Shown here piece by piece: positions 36,849 through 46,943 of a DNA stretch of 64,000 nt (position 1 is the first letter of the stretch; the number at the start of each line of letters is the position of its first letter). The notes under the pieces were generated by a model that made no database searches, was not told the DNA's origin, and saw only the letters and a program-made list of their open reading frames with translations. This DNA comes from Mycolicibacterium sp. GF69. GTDB taxonomy: Bacteria > Actinomycetota > Actinomycetes > Mycobacteriales > Mycobacteriaceae. Position numbers and translations under genes: made by a program. The DNA lies in the NCBI RefSeq assembly GCF_003284965.1, contig NZ_QMEW01000009.1, positions 86,929 through 150,928 on the forward strand. The letters are read 5' to 3'.

Positions 36849-37589
36849 ATGCCGAGCATCTCTGCGACCGTCACCACCCCCGACGGCACCTGCCCCGTCA
36901 CCCTGCACACCCCGAACGGCCCCGGCCCCTGGACCGGCGTCGTGATGTACGTCGACGCCGGCGGAGTCCGCGACACCTTCCAGGAAATGGCCGCCCGACT
37001 GACCGGCTTCGGCCACGCCGTGCTGCTACCCGACGTGTACTACCGCCACGGCGACTGGGAGCCCTTCGACATGCGGACCGCGTTCACCGACCCACCACAG
37101 CGCAAACGCCTGTTCAAGATGATCTCGTCGATCACACCGGACATGATGGCCGCCGACGCCGCCGCGTTCTTCGACTTCCTGGCCTCGCGCCCCGAGGTCA
37201 AGGGCGACAAGTTCGGCGTGTGCGGCTACTGCATGGGCGGGAGGACCTCGGTGATCGTCGCCGGCCGGGTACCGGACCGGGTCGCGGCCGCGGGCTCGTT
37301 TCACGCCAGCGGGCTGGTCACCGACGACCCCGCCAGCCCGCATCTGCTCGCCGACCAGATAACGGCCACGGTGTACGTCGCCGGAGCCAAGAACGACCAA
37401 GGATTCACGCGCGCGGATGCCGAGACCCTCGACAAGGCTCTGACCGCGGCCGACGTCGCCCACACCGTCGAGTTCTATCCGGCCGGACACGGCTTCGCGG
37501 TCCCCGACAACGCCCCGTACGACGAGGAGTCCGCCGAGCGGCACTGGATAGCGCTGCAGGAACTGTTCGAGTCCGCGCTGCCCAATTGA
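36849..37589 (+). CDS. Dienelactone hydrolase family protein (Rv2765-like)
   Basis: Alpha/beta hydrolase of 246 residues. The nucleophile motif is GYCMGG, with a Cys nucleophile as in dienelactone hydrolases. The catalytic His is in [11 protein letters not shown] and an acid in AGAKNDQGF. The ATG at 36849 is chosen because a ggagg site precedes it and the protein begins directly with the domain. It is divergent from thyA (43-bp gap) and followed by the CitE-like gene. The natural substrate is unknown. Confidence 0.9.
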   Translation: MPSISATVTTPDGTCPVTLHTPNGPGPWTGVVMYVDAGGVRDTFQEMAARLTGFGHAVLLPDVYYRHGDWEPFDMRTAFTDPPQRKRLFKMISSITPDMMAADAAAFFDFLASRPEVKGDKFGVCGYCMGGRTSVIVAGRVPDRVAAAGSFHASGLVTDDPASPHLLADQITATVYVAGAKNDQGFTRADAETLDKALTAADVAHTVEFYPAGHGFAVPDNAPYDEESAERHWIALQELFESALPN

Positions 37590-37621
37590 GGCGCGACGGG
37601 TCGATACGCAACGATGTTCCG

Positions 37622-38545
37622 ATGGACGATCACGAAGCCGACGCACATCCGGACCACGACGACGTCGGCTCGCGTATCGATCCGGTGCTCGCTCGTAGCT
37701 GGCTGCTGGTCAACGGGGCCCAGTACGAGCGGTTCGCGCCGGCGGTGCGGTCCCGCGCGGACATCGTCGTCCTGGACATCGAGGACGCGGTCGCACCGAA
37801 GGACAAGATCGGCGCGCGCGACAACGTCGTGCGCTGGATGGGCGAGGGAAACACCGACTGGGTCCGCGTCAACGGCTTCGGCACGCCGTGGTGGGCAGAC
37901 GACCTCGAGGCGCTGACCAAGACCAAGGTCGGCGGGGTGATGTTGGCGATGGTCGAATCCGTCGACCACGTCACCGAGACCGCCAACCGGCTGCCCAACG
38001 TGCCGATCGTCGCGCTGGTCGAGACGGCGCGGGGCCTGGAGCGCATCACCGCCATCGCCGCGGCCAAGGGCACGTTCCGGCTGGCGTTCGGCATCGGCGA
38101 CTTCCGCCGTGACACCGGTTTCGGCGAGAATCCGACGACCCTGGCCTATGCGCGGTCGCGGTTCACCATCGCGGCCAAGGCCGCCCACCTGCCGAGCGCG
38201 ATCGACGGTCCGACGGTCGGTTCGAGCGCGCTCAAGCTCAGCGAGGCCACCGCGGTCTCCGTCGAGTTCGGCATGACCGGCAAGATCTGCCTGACGCCCG
38301 AACAGTGCGCCACCGTCAACGAGGGGCTTTCCCCGTCGCCCGACGAAATCGCTTGGGCCAAGGAGTTTTTCACCGAGTTCGAGCGCGACGGCGGCGAGAT
38401 CCGCAACGGTTCGGACCTACCCCGCATCGCGCGGGCGAACAAGATCCTCGACCTCGCCCGCGCCTACGGCATCGAGGTGTCGGCGTTCGACGACGTCGAC
38501 GACCCCGCACACATCCCGGCGCCGACGGACACCTACCACTACTGA
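37622..38545 (+). CDS. CitE-like HpcH/HpaI aldolase/lyase
   Basis: TIM-barrel lyase of 307 residues in the citrate-lyase-beta-like family, which acts on short CoA esters or aldol products. Metal and substrate elements are visible in ADIVVLDIEDAVAPKDKIGA, VALVETARGL, LAFGIGDFRRDTGF and GMTGKICLTPEQ. The ATG at 37622 is preferred since the frame upstream lies within the previous gene in another frame. It overlaps the convergent membrane-protein gene by 7 bp. The specific reaction cannot be told. Confidence 0.85.
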   Translation: MDDHEADAHPDHDDVGSRIDPVLARSWLLVNGAQYERFAPAVRSRADIVVLDIEDAVAPKDKIGARDNVVRWMGEGNTDWVRVNGFGTPWWADDLEALTKTKVGGVMLAMVESVDHVTETANRLPNVPIVALVETARGLERITAIAAAKGTFRLAFGIGDFRRDTGFGENPTTLAYARSRFTIAAKAAHLPSAIDGPTVGSSALKLSEATAVSVEFGMTGKICLTPEQCATVNEGLSPSPDEIAWAKEFFTEFERDGGEIRNGSDLPRIARANKILDLARAYGIEVSAFDDVDDPAHIPAPTDTYHY

Positions 38546-39003
38546 CGATCGCCGCGGTTGTGAATCGCGTGGCGGATGCCGCGCAGCACGCCGCGGCCCG
38601 CGTAGATCCCCGCCGCGACCGACAGCACGATCATCGCGATGAACATCACCAACCAGTTCGTCCGGTCGTGGTCGACGTTCCACCAGACGACGGTGAACAG
38701 GACCGCGCAGAGAAACACCATGATGTCGCGCCAGTTGCCCTCATACGACATGGCCGCCTGACGAAGCGCGCGGCTGCGTTCGCCTGTCGAGATCAGGTCG
38801 TCGATGCGCTGATCGACACTCGCCTGCAGCCGGGCCCGCCGTTCCACCTGCTCCGGCGGAATCCGCTCCAGCAGGTCGAGATCCTTGGCGATCAGGCCAC
38901 GGACGTCGGGCGGCTTGAGATTGCCCGCGACCACGCCCAACATCGCCCCGCCTGCGATAGGAGCTGCGCCCAGAGCGAGGTCGGCGATTCCTGGCATGGT
39001 CAA
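38539..39003 (-). CDS. Conserved membrane protein
   Basis: A 154-residue protein with a short N-terminal hydrophobic stretch (AAPIAGGAMLGVVAGNL), a charged helical middle (EQVERRARLQASVDQRIDD) and two close membrane helices near the C-terminus (DIMVFLCAVLFTVVWWNV, NWLVMFIAMIVLSVAAGIYA). No family recognised. Its start overlaps the flavodoxin-like stop by ATGA, so it is in the dapB-led operon. Confidence 0.8.
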   Translation of the reverse strand: MTMPGIADLALGAAPIAGGAMLGVVAGNLKPPDVRGLIAKDLDLLERIPPEQVERRARLQASVDQRIDDLISTGERSRALRQAAMSYEGNWRDIMVFLCAVLFTVVWWNVDHDRTNWLVMFIAMIVLSVAAGIYAGRGVLRGIRHAIHNRGDRQ

Positions 39004-39458
39004 TCCTCCATCAGCGTCGCGGCCAAGGTGCCGCCGAGTTCGTAAGCGCGTTCGGCCACACCGGCGTCGACACCACCGACGACCTCGAGCGCGTCGGCGG
39101 CCTTGGCCAGGGCGAGCCCGGTCGCAAGCTTTTCTACCGCATTAACCGCGCCCACGGTGTCGTTGTTGCCGTGCACCCACAAGCCGTACGGGCGGCCGCC
39201 GACATGATCGAGGCTCGGGTAGTAGACAGTGTCGAAGAAATGCTTGAGCGCGCCGCTCATGTACCCGAAATTCGCGGTGGTCCCGAACAGGTAGCCGTCC
39301 GCGTCGAGCATGTCGGGCAGGGTGGCAGCCAACGCGGGCCGAACCACGATCTCGACGCCCACGATGTCGGGGTCGCCGGCCCCGGCGAGCACCGCTTCGA
39401 GGAGTTCGCGGGTACCGGGCGACGGAGTGTGGTGCACGACCAACAGCGTTTTGTTCAT
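39000..39458 (-). CDS. Flavodoxin/NADPH-dependent FMN reductase-like protein (Rv2771c-like)
   Basis: A 152-residue flavodoxin-fold protein. It starts MNKTLLVVHHTPSPGTRELL, the phosphate-binding loop, and continues with ADGYLFGTTANFGYMSGALK, a flavin-binding stretch. I chose the ATG at 39458 because it places this loop at the N-terminus; an upstream in-frame ATG lies in a 32-bp repeat. Electron donor or acceptor unknown. Lies between two small membrane-protein genes on the same strand. Confidence 0.85.
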   Translation of the reverse strand: MNKTLLVVHHTPSPGTRELLEAVLAGAGDPDIVGVEIVVRPALAATLPDMLDADGYLFGTTANFGYMSGALKHFFDTVYYPSLDHVGGRPYGLWVHGNNDTVGAVNAVEKLATGLALAKAADALEVVGGVDAGVAERAYELGGTLAATLMED

Positions 39459-39463
39459 CGCGG

Positions 39464-39524
39464 CCCAATGCTCTTCGCGCACGCGCTCATCGTGACCCAA
39501 TGCTCTTCGCGCAAGCGCTCATCG
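39464..39524 (-). repeat. Tandem 32-bp repeat at a gene junction
   Basis: Two copies of a 29-base core (39464-39492 and 39496-39524) differ at one position and are spaced 32 bases apart. Read on the minus strand, each has GATGAGCGC, two bases, GCGCGAAGAGC and ATTGGG. The second copy carries the stop codon of the upstream gene; the first precedes the flavodoxin-like start and may supply its gaagag ribosome site. A third partial copy lies at 40001-40022. Confidence 0.8.
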
Positions 39525-39989
39525 CGGCCCCCGGTTTTCCATTTCCACGGCCTTCTTCATCGCTTCCCGCGCCCGGCTGCGGTCGCCGGCGTAGTCGTAT
39601 GCACGTGCCAGTCGATACCATCGCCGCCAGTTGTCGGGGTCGTTTTCCAATTCTTCACGCACCGTGACGAACAGCTCATCGGCGGCATCGCGTTGGATCC
39701 GCCCGGACGGCATCCGCGGCAGCCCGCTCACGTCGAGTTCCATACCCTCGTCACGGACGATGCGGGCGAGCCGCTGATGGGTCAGGCCCGCGCGCAGCGT
39801 GCTGAGCATGGCCCAGAGCCCGATCAACGGCAGCACCATCAGCGCCAGCCCCAGGCCGACGGCGGCAGGCTCCCCGGTCCTGACGAACGCCATCGCGATG
39901 CGTCCGAGCAACACGAAGTAGACGATCAGGGCCACGCACATGAACCCGATCAGCAGTTGGGTGCGCAGTACGCGCCCGCCCTCGCCCAT
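39519..39989 (-). CDS. Conserved membrane protein with TPR-like tail (Rv2772c-like)
   Basis: A 156-residue protein with two N-terminal membrane helices (TQLLIGFMCVALIVYFVLLG and AVGLGLALMVLPLIGLWAML). A soluble tail follows with one TPR-like unit (ENDPDNWRRWYRLARAYDYA, GDRSRAREAMKKAVEM). The matching gene in M. tuberculosis is Rv2772c, between dapB and the flavodoxin-like gene. Function unknown. Confidence 0.85.
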   Translation of the reverse strand: MGEGGRVLRTQLLIGFMCVALIVYFVLLGRIAMAFVRTGEPAAVGLGLALMVLPLIGLWAMLSTLRAGLTHQRLARIVRDEGMELDVSGLPRMPSGRIQRDAADELFVTVREELENDPDNWRRWYRLARAYDYAGDRSRAREAMKKAVEMENRGPR

Positions 39990-40000
39990 CAGTGCACTCG

Positions 40001-40020
40001 GCTCTTCGCGCGAGCGCTCA

Positions 40021-40022
<2 letters not shown>
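40001..40022 (-). repeat. Third copy of the junction repeat, after dapB
   Basis: GCTCTTCGCGCGAGCGCTCATC (plus strand) matches the 39496-39524 repeat core with one difference. It touches the dapB stop codon and ends 12 bp before the next start on the minus strand, the same placement as the copies 500 bp downstream. Confidence 0.75.
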
Positions 40023-40764
<742 letters not shown>

Positions 40765-40830
40765 TTATCGGCGCGTGCGCTACCGTTGAGTCACAGTCTG
40801 TGATGCGAAAACCCGGCGGAGGGGTACTCA

Positions 40831-41313
40831 GTGACGAATCCAAGCGGACAGCCCGTGCAACCGGTCGGCGAACAACAACCCGCTCGCCATGTCGTCGCGT
40901 CGTTCGACAATTACGCGGACGCGCAACGTCTCGTGGACCGCATGTCCGACGGCGGCTTCCCGGTCGAGCATGTACGCATCATCGGCGACGGCGTGCGCAC
41001 CGTCGAACGTGTGACCGGCCGCATGACCAAGAGCCGGGCGGCGTTCGCCGGTGCTGCCAGCGGCGCGTGGTTCGGTTTGTTCATCGGTCTGCTTCTCGCG
41101 ATTTTCACACTCGGGCCGGCATGGATTGTGACGCTCCTGATTGCCCTGGTGATCGGCGCCTTCTGGGGGGCGGTGTTCGGTTTCGTCGCGCACCTGGCGA
41201 GCGGCGGCGAACGGGACTTCTCCAGCGTCCAGTCGCTCGAAGCCCAGCGGTACGACGTATGTGTGGCGGCCCAGTACGCCGCCGAGGCGGCGCGTTTCAC
41301 GCACGGCGCTTAG
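40831..41313 (+). CDS. General-stress-protein-17M-like membrane protein
   Basis: A 160-residue protein. The N-terminal part (VVASFDNYADAQRLVDRMSD, GGFPVEHVRIIGDG) resembles the GSP17M/YflT domain. A glycine-rich membrane hairpin follows (GAASGAWFGLFIGLLLAIFT, IVTLLIALVIGAFWGAVFGF), then a C-terminal repeat of the ferredoxin-like fold. It starts with GTG at 40831. Probably stress-related by family; function unknown. Confidence 0.85.
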   Translation: MTNPSGQPVQPVGEQQPARHVVASFDNYADAQRLVDRMSDGGFPVEHVRIIGDGVRTVERVTGRMTKSRAAFAGAASGAWFGLFIGLLLAIFTLGPAWIVTLLIALVIGAFWGAVFGFVAHLASGGERDFSSVQSLEAQRYDVCVAAQYAAEAARFTHGA

Positions 41314-41524
41314 CCGCCGGGCGCTCACGACAGGTGCGCCAAGGTGGCCGCGCTGGCGGCTTCGGAACCCTGTGCGCAAGGTCGGCTGGATGGCGGGCGC
41401 GAACTCCGGGTTGTAATTGACGTCGACGCTGGTCCGCAGCTGAGCTCGCGTGTTTGCCAGCACCCTTAACCGCGCGGGCCCGAAATGATAGGGAATCGCC
41501 CGATTCCTTCGAGGCTGTCCCTGC

Positions 41525-41607
41525 CATACCGTTGAGTGCAGCGGCTTACGCTCGCGGAACCTGGGGGACTCGCGAACGTGGGGGGAAAACCGCCGACGTC
41601 AGCTGCA
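41525..41607 (+). promoter_or_regulatory. Possible c-di-AMP (ydaO-like) riboswitch remnant
   Basis: GGAACCTGGGGGAC (41556-41569), a G-run plus GAAAA (41580-41588) and GTCAGCTGCACCCGG (41598-41612) recall in order the conserved GGAACC.GGGGGAC, GGGGUGAAUC and GUCAGCUAACCCGG blocks of actinobacterial ydaO riboswitches. The spacing between the last two blocks is shorter than usual. No plus-strand cell-wall gene follows, only the convergent beta-lactamase gene. An orphan or truncated element is possible; the call is tentative. Confidence 0.35.
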
Positions 41608-41631
41608 CCCGGCCATGAGGGGTTGGCCGGG
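41608..41631. terminator. Hairpin between stress-protein gene and bla
   Basis: CCCGGCCA, eight bases (TGAGGGGT), TGGCCGGG: a perfect 8-bp GC-rich stem, 17 bp beyond the bla stop codon. It can terminate bla, or act as the expression-platform terminator of the G-rich element just before it on the plus strand. Confidence 0.6.
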
Positions 41632-41647
41632 CGCACTGATGGTCGCG

Positions 41648-42544
41648 TCAGAGCGCTAGCTCAGCCACCAGCTGTTTGGCCAGTTCAGCCACCATCGGGC
41701 GGTTGTTCGGTGCACCCGGGTCGGCGCCGGCGGTCCTGGTCATGATCGCCAGCAGCAGGCGCTCACCGTCTGGACCGAACGCGATCCCGACGTCGTTGGT
41801 GCTCGCGTAATCTCCGCTGCCGGTCTTGTCGGCCGTCGTCCACCCCGGTGGCAGGGCGGGCCGCACGCTTGACGTCTGATTGGCCCGCATCCAGTCCCCG
41901 AGCTGCTGGCGTTGTGGCTCCGCCAGCACGCCGCCCAACAGGATCGACCGGTAGCCACCGCCGATGGCCTCGGGTGTGGTGGTGTCGCGCGGATCTCCGG
42001 GAACAGCAGCGTTGAGCTCGGTCTCCCATCGGTCGAGCCGGGATCGCTCGTCACCGATGCTGCGGGCGAAGTCGGTTATTCCCGACGGACCGCCGATGAC
42101 CCGCAGCAGCCAGTTGCCCGCGGCGTTGTCGCTTTGCTGCAGGGCGGCCTGACACAACTCGGTCAGGGTCATCGCCTGCCCGACACGAGTTTGGGTTACG
42201 GGCGAGTTCGGCACGATGTCGCCCTGGTCGATGATGACGCGATCGGTCAGCGCGAGTTCACCGCGCTCGGCCTTCTGCAGCACCCGGGCGGCGGCGTAGC
42301 CCTTGAAGGTCGAACACATCGCGAACGGGTCCTGCGCGCGGTGCGCGACGGTGCGGCCGGTGTCGAGGTTGGTCGCGAACACGCCGATGAGCGCGTTGTT
42401 GCTGCGTTCCATGGCGCCGATCCGGTCGCCGATCGGCCGCGGAGGTTGGGGCGGGTCGGCCATGGCGGCCTTGTGCGGCGATGTGGCCAGCGCCACGAGT
42501 GTCAATCCGCCGAGCAGGGCGTGGCGCCGTGAGATCTCAGTCAC
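41648..42544 (-). CDS. bla: Class A beta-lactamase
   Basis: Serine beta-lactamase of 298 residues that hydrolyses penicillins and related drugs. The catalytic motif STFK is at S78-K81, SDN in [11 protein letters not shown], the omega-loop Glu in RWETELN and KTG in ADKTGSGDY. The N-terminus [16 protein letters not shown] is a twin-arginine (Tat) signal, as in mycobacterial chromosomal enzymes such as BlaC and BlaS. Start GTG at 42544. No blaI/blaR-type regulator is adjacent. Confidence 0.97.
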   Translation of the reverse strand: MTEISRRHALLGGLTLVALATSPHKAAMADPPQPPRPIGDRIGAMERSNNALIGVFATNLDTGRTVAHRAQDPFAMCSTFKGYAAARVLQKAERGELALTDRVIIDQGDIVPNSPVTQTRVGQAMTLTELCQAALQQSDNAAGNWLLRVIGGPSGITDFARSIGDERSRLDRWETELNAAVPGDPRDTTTPEAIGGGYRSILLGGVLAEPQRQQLGDWMRANQTSSVRPALPPGWTTADKTGSGDYASTNDVGIAFGPDGERLLLAIMTRTAGADPGAPNNRPMVAELAKQLVAELAL

Positions 42545-42562
42545 CGACCCCAGCGTAGGCGC

Positions 42563-43903
42563 TCAGCTGGCGAGGGCCCGAAGCGGCTGCGGCAGCGACC
42601 TTTTCGAACGCAGCGGACCGAGGACGGCACCTCCGTAGGGGCGCTTGAGGAGCCGGCGCGCGACGCCGTTGACCTCGTCCAGCGTCACCGCGTCGATCCT
42701 GGTCAACGTCTCCTCGATGGTGCGGTGTTCGCCGAAATGCAGTTCGCTGCGGCCGATGCGGTTCATCCGCGAACCGGAATCCTCGAGGCCGAGCACCAGG
42801 CCACCGCGCAACGAGCCCTTCGCGATCCGGCACTCGGCTTCGCTGATACCGTCGCGGGCCACCGCCTCGAGCACGTCGGTGGTCACCCTGGCGACCTCGT
42901 TGAACCTCTCGGGCAGGCAGCCCGCGTACACCGATAGCGCTCCACTGTCGGAGAAGGTGTCCACCGTGGAGTACACCGAGTACGCCAGGCCGCGGGTCTC
43001 TCGGATCTCTTGGAACAAGCGCGAACTCAGCCCGCCGCCCAAGGCGGTGTTGAGCACCGACAGCGCCCACCGGTGCTCCCAGTGGCGCCCCGGCGTGCGG
43101 ACGCCGAGCGTCAGATGGGTCTGCTCGGCGTCCCGGGTGACCAGTTGCAGGCTCGGCTGCCCGCCCACCCGGCCGGTGCCCTTGCGGGGCGGCACGGGTG
43201 TGCGACCGCGGAGCAGGCGGGCACCGAAGTATCCGCGCGCCAAGGTGACCACCTCGTCGTGGTCGACGTTGCCGGCGACCGCGAGGACCATCCGCTCCGG
43301 TGTGTAGCGGCGGACGTGGAACGAGTGGAGTTGACTGCGGGTCATCGAGGAAATCGACGCGACGCTGCCGATCACCGGGCGGCCCACCGGATGTGAGCCG
43401 AACATCGCCGACAGGAACACGTCGCCGAGGGTGTCCTCGGGGTCGTCGTCGCGCATCGCGATCTCTTCGAGCACCACGTCGCGCTCGATCTCCACGTCGT
43501 CGACGGCGCATTGGCCGCGCAGCACCACGTCGGCGACCAGATCGACGGCCAACTCGAGGTCGGAGTCGAGGACATGAGCGTAGTAGCAGGTGTGCTCCTT
43601 GGCGGTGAACGCGTTCAGTTCACCGCCGACCGCGTCGACGGCCTGCGCGATCTGTACCGCGGACCGTGTCGGCGTCGACTTGAACAGCAGGTGTTCCAGG
43701 AAGTGCGCAGCGCCCGCGACGCTCGGTCCTTCGTCGCGCGAACCGACGTTCACCCACAAACCGACCGACGCCGAATGCACCGACGGGATGTACTCGGTGA
43801 CCACACGCAGGCCACCGGGTAACACCGTGCGGCGCACGGCCGTCGACGAATCGTCGCCACGCCCGGCGCGGCGCAACGCCCTAACTGCCGGCCGCCGCGG
43901 CAT
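42563..43903 (-). CDS. pepR: M16 family zinc protease PepR
   Basis: Mitochondrial-processing-peptidase-like zinc protease (Rv2782c-like). The inverted zinc motif is HFLEH in [20 protein letters not shown], with the later acidic ligand region in [18 protein letters not shown]. The ATG at 43903 (MPRRPAVRA) gives 446 residues and matches the MPRR start of the M. tuberculosis protein; an ATG 45 bp upstream is less likely. It overlaps the gpsI 3' end by 23 bp, so the pair is co-transcribed. Confidence 0.93.
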   Translation of the reverse strand: MPRRPAVRALRRAGRGDDSSTAVRRTVLPGGLRVVTEYIPSVHSASVGLWVNVGSRDEGPSVAGAAHFLEHLLFKSTPTRSAVQIAQAVDAVGGELNAFTAKEHTCYYAHVLDSDLELAVDLVADVVLRGQCAVDDVEIERDVVLEEIAMRDDDPEDTLGDVFLSAMFGSHPVGRPVIGSVASISSMTRSQLHSFHVRRYTPERMVLAVAGNVDHDEVVTLARGYFGARLLRGRTPVPPRKGTGRVGGQPSLQLVTRDAEQTHLTLGVRTPGRHWEHRWALSVLNTALGGGLSSRLFQEIRETRGLAYSVYSTVDTFSDSGALSVYAGCLPERFNEVARVTTDVLEAVARDGISEAECRIAKGSLRGGLVLGLEDSGSRMNRIGRSELHFGEHRTIEETLTRIDAVTLDEVNGVARRLLKRPYGGAVLGPLRSKRSLPQPLRALAS

Positions 43904-46154
43904 CTGCCGGCGCGGCCCCCGAGTCGGCGCCTGCAGACTCATCCTCATCGACCAGTATCAGCGAGATCTTGCCGCGGTTGTCGATGTCGGCGATCTCCAC
44001 GCGCAGCTTGTCGCCGACCTTGACAACGTCTTCCACTTTGCCGATCCGCTTGCCACGACCCAGCTTCGAGATGTGGACCAGTCCGTCGCGACCAGGCAGT
44101 AAGGAAACGAAAGCTCCAAAGTCAGTGGTCTTCACCACCGTCCCGAGGAACCGCTCGCCCACCTTGGGCAGCTGCGGGTTGGCGATCGCGTTGATGCGGT
44201 CGATAGCGGCCTGCGCCGACGGGCCGTCGGTCGCGCCGACGAACACGGTGCCGTCGTCCTCGATGGAGATCGACGCCCCGGTGTCCTCGGTGATCTGGTT
44301 GATGACCTTGCCCTTCGGCCCGATCACCTCGCCGATCTTGTCCACCGGCACCTTGATCGTGGTGATCCGCGGCGCGTACGGGCTCATCTCGTCGGGCCCG
44401 TCGATCGCCTCGGCCATCACCTCGAGGATGGTCAGCCGCGCATCCTTGGCCTGCGAGAGTGCACCGGCCAGCACCTGCGACGGGATGCCGTCGAGCTTGG
44501 TGTCCAACTGCAGCGCGGTGACGAACTCCTTGGTGCCCGCGACCTTGAAGTCCATGTCGCCGAAGGCATCCTCGGCGCCGAGGATGTCGGTCAGCGCGAC
44601 GAACCGACGCTCGGTTTTGCCGTCAACCTCGATGTCGTCGGAGACCAGGCCCATCGCGATGCCCGCCACCGGCGCCTTCAGCGGCACACCGGCGTTGAGC
44701 AGCGCCAGCGTCGACGCGCACACCGAACCCATCGACGTCGAACCGTTAGAGCTCAACGCCTCCGACACCTGACGGATCGCGTACGGGAACTCCTCGACGC
44801 TGGGCAGCACAGGCATCAGCGCCCGTTCTGCGAGCGCGCCGTGACCGATCTCGCGACGCTTGGGCGAACCGACGCGGCCGGTCTCACCGGTCGAGTACGG
44901 CGGGAAGTTGTAGTGGTGCATATAGCGCTTGGACGTCTCCGGTCCGAGCGAGTCGATCTGCTGGGCCAGCTTCATCATGTCCAGCGTGGTGACGCCCAGG
45001 ATCTGGGTCTCGCCGCGTTCGAACAGCGCGCTGCCGTGCGCCCGCGGCACGACCGCGACCTCGGCGCTCAGGGCGCGGATGTCGGTGATGCCACGGCCAT
45101 CGATACGGAAGTGGTCGGTCAGAATGCGTTGCCGCACAAGCTTCTTGGTCAGCGACCGGAACGCCGCCCCGACCTCCTTCTCGCGGCCCGCGTACTGCTC
45201 GGCCAGCCGCTCGAGGACCTCGACCTTGATCTCGTCGGTGCGGTCGTTGCGCTCGGCCTTACCGGCGATGGTCAGCGCCTCCGACAGCGCGTCGGTCGCG
45301 ACCGAGGCGACGGCGTAGTAGACGTCCTCGCCGTACTCCGGGAACAGCGGGTAGTCGGCGGTCGGCTTGGCGGCGCGCTCGGCCAGCTCCTGCTGGGCGG
45401 CGCACAGGGCCGCGATGAACGGCTTGGCGGCCTCCAGGCCCTCGGCGACGACGCTCTCGGTGGGTGCCTGCGCACCCCCGGCGATCAGCTCGACGACGTT
45501 GTCGGTGGCCTCGGCCTCGACCATCATGATCGCCACATCACCGTCTTCGAGCGAACGACCGGCGACGACCATGTCGAACACCGCGCCCTCGAGCTGCTCG
45601 ACGGTCGGGAACGCCACCCAGGTAGCCCCCTTATTTCCAGCATCGGGGATCAGCGCGACGCGCACGCCGCCGACCGGACCGGAGAACGGCAGGCCCGCGA
45701 TCTGCGTGGACGCCGAGGCCGCATTGATCGCGACCACGTCGTACAGATCCTTGGGGTCCAGGCTCATCACGGTGACCACGACCTGGATCTCGTTGCGCAG
45801 GCCGCCGACGAACGTGGGCCGCAGCGGACGGTCGATCAACCGGCACGTCAGGATCGCGTCGGTCGAGGGACGGCCCTCCCGCCGGAAGAACGAGCCGGGA
45901 ATGCGTCCGGCGGCGTACATGCGCTCTTCGACGTCGATGGTCAGCGGGAAGAAGTCGAAGTGGTCCTTGGGGTTCTTGCTGGCCGAAGTGGCCGACAGCA
46001 GCATGGTCTCGTCGTCGAGATAGGCGACGACGGCGCCGGCGGCTTGCTGGGCCAGCCGGCCGGTCTCGAAGCGGATGGTGCGGGAGCCGAAGCTCCCGTT
46101 GTCGATCACGGCGGTCGACTCGTACACGCCGTCTTCAATTTCAACTACAGACAT
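43881..46154 (-). CDS. gpsI: Polyribonucleotide nucleotidyltransferase (PNPase, GpsI)
   Basis: Phosphorolytic 3' exoribonuclease of the RNA decay machinery. Two RNase PH domains (first near [20 protein letters not shown], second from [17 protein letters not shown]), a KH domain ([19 protein letters not shown]) and an S1 domain ([18 protein letters not shown]) occur in order. Length 757 residues. The long leader upstream (46155-46460) has two stem-loops. Followed by overlapping pepR. Confidence 0.98.
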   Translation of the reverse strand: MSVVEIEDGVYESTAVIDNGSFGSRTIRFETGRLAQQAAGAVVAYLDDETMLLSATSASKNPKDHFDFFPLTIDVEERMYAAGRIPGSFFRREGRPSTDAILTCRLIDRPLRPTFVGGLRNEIQVVVTVMSLDPKDLYDVVAINAASASTQIAGLPFSGPVGGVRVALIPDAGNKGATWVAFPTVEQLEGAVFDMVVAGRSLEDGDVAIMMVEAEATDNVVELIAGGAQAPTESVVAEGLEAAKPFIAALCAAQQELAERAAKPTADYPLFPEYGEDVYYAVASVATDALSEALTIAGKAERNDRTDEIKVEVLERLAEQYAGREKEVGAAFRSLTKKLVRQRILTDHFRIDGRGITDIRALSAEVAVVPRAHGSALFERGETQILGVTTLDMMKLAQQIDSLGPETSKRYMHHYNFPPYSTGETGRVGSPKRREIGHGALAERALMPVLPSVEEFPYAIRQVSEALSSNGSTSMGSVCASTLALLNAGVPLKAPVAGIAMGLVSDDIEVDGKTERRFVALTDILGAEDAFGDMDFKVAGTKEFVTALQLDTKLDGIPSQVLAGALSQAKDARLTILEVMAEAIDGPDEMSPYAPRITTIKVPVDKIGEVIGPKGKVINQITEDTGASISIEDDGTVFVGATDGPSAQAAIDRINAIANPQLPKVGERFLGTVVKTTDFGAFVSLLPGRDGLVHISKLGRGKRIGKVEDVVKVGDKLRVEIADIDNRGKISLILVDEDESAGADSGAAPADAAAAGS

Positions 46155-46460
46155 GGGTGTCCGTATGGCCTCTCTGGTTCAGTGCTTGCACTGTTTGGCT
46201 TTTTCGCGGCGTCAGCGTTCGAACCACCGGCCTCGATGCGGCTACGGCCATCGATCGAAGCTGCCGGCAATTCTTCCGGCAGCCACTACCGAAGACCGCG
46301 CGATCGAGAGGTCCTGGTTGTGACGCGCGGGAACGGTGCTCGCGGGTCTGCGAAAACCGCACCCAGGTCGTTCGCTCCGAATATCGGCAATCGAACGAGG
46401 CCATCGTACTCTGCAGCGAGTACGCGACCTAAATCCCGGCGCGGCCCGGGCCGGTTCGGA
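46155..46460. other. rpsO-gpsI intergenic region with leader structures
   Basis: No gene is supported here. It holds the gpsI leader and the rpsO 3' end (both minus strand). CAGTGC-TT-GCACTG (46180-46193) is a perfect dyad 26 bases upstream of the gpsI start. GCTGCCGG, eight bases, CCGGCAGC (46260-46283) is a second stem. The rest shows no recognisable motif. Confidence 0.7.
46260..46283 (-). terminator. Stem-loop in rpsO-gpsI spacer
   Basis: GCTGCCGG, an eight-base loop (AT-rich) and CCGGCAGC form a perfect 8-bp stem about 180 bases downstream of rpsO and 106 bases upstream of gpsI on the minus strand. Likely either an attenuating terminator or the cleavage/binding structure used in PNPase autocontrol, as known for pnp leaders in other bacteria. 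Confidence 0.45.
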
Positions 46461-46730
46461 TCAGCGACGCAGGCCGAGCCGCTCGATCAGCGAGCGGTAA
46501 CGCTGCACATCGACCTGGGCGACGTACTTGAGCAACCGGCGCCGCCGGCCGACGAGCAGCAGCAACCCGCGCCGCGAGTGGTGATCGTGCTTGTGCGCCT
46601 TCAGGTGCTCGGTCAAGTCGGTGATCCGCTTGGTCAGCAGGGCCACCTGAGCCTCTGGCGAGCCGGTATCGGTGTCATGCAGGCCGTACTCGGTCAGGAT
46701 CGACTTCTTCTGCTCGGCGGTAAGCGCCAC
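46461..46730 (-). CDS. rpsO: 30S ribosomal protein S15
   Basis: Primary 16S rRNA-binding protein of the small subunit platform. It starts [20 protein letters not shown] and holds [19 protein letters not shown] and [20 protein letters not shown]. The GTG at 46730 gives 89 residues, exactly family length; in-frame extension upstream is not conserved. The rpsO-gpsI order on one strand is the common bacterial arrangement. Confidence 0.98.
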   Translation of the reverse strand: MALTAEQKKSILTEYGLHDTDTGSPEAQVALLTKRITDLTEHLKAHKHDHHSRRGLLLLVGRRRRLLKYVAQVDVQRYRSLIERLGLRR

Positions 46731-46869
46731 GAAACAACTCCATCTTCTCAGTCCGCGGGTGAGGACACGAGGCCTGAAGAAGGCCCCGATCAGGCGCGGC
46801 CGCCGCGAACTGCAGCGCACGCCGGGTCGGCAGGCAGTCTAGCAGCGGCGGCGGTGCAGCACGAAATTC

Positions 46870-46941
46870 GCCGAGCGCTCACCTATGTACGCCAGCTGGA
46901 GCGCCGTCCTGGGCTTTTGTGTTCGCGACTGAGCGCTCGGC
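46870..46941. repeat. GAGCGCTC-flanked hairpin repeat downstream of ribF
   Basis: GCCGAGCGCTCA (46870-46881) and TGAGCGCTCGGC (46930-46941) form a perfect 12-bp inverted repeat 48 bases apart, beginning 2 bp after the ribF stop codon. It shares both arms and flanking GGCGA and GTAC elements with the element after dfrA at 35452-35515. Probably the ribF terminator and one of a dispersed repeat family. Confidence 0.65.
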
Positions 46942-46943
46942 CG

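Larger units (their letters stand above)
41314..41647. other. Gene-free stretch with dyads and a structured G-rich element
   Basis: No coding gene is supported here. The first 180 bp are unremarkable. A dyad GGAATCG-cc-CGATTCC lies at 41492-41507. From about 41525 a G-rich, structured-looking segment follows (own entry), ending in a strong hairpin at 41608-41631. A 14-codon plus-strand frame (41614-41658) starts in that hairpin and is not believable as a full gene. Confidence 0.7.
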
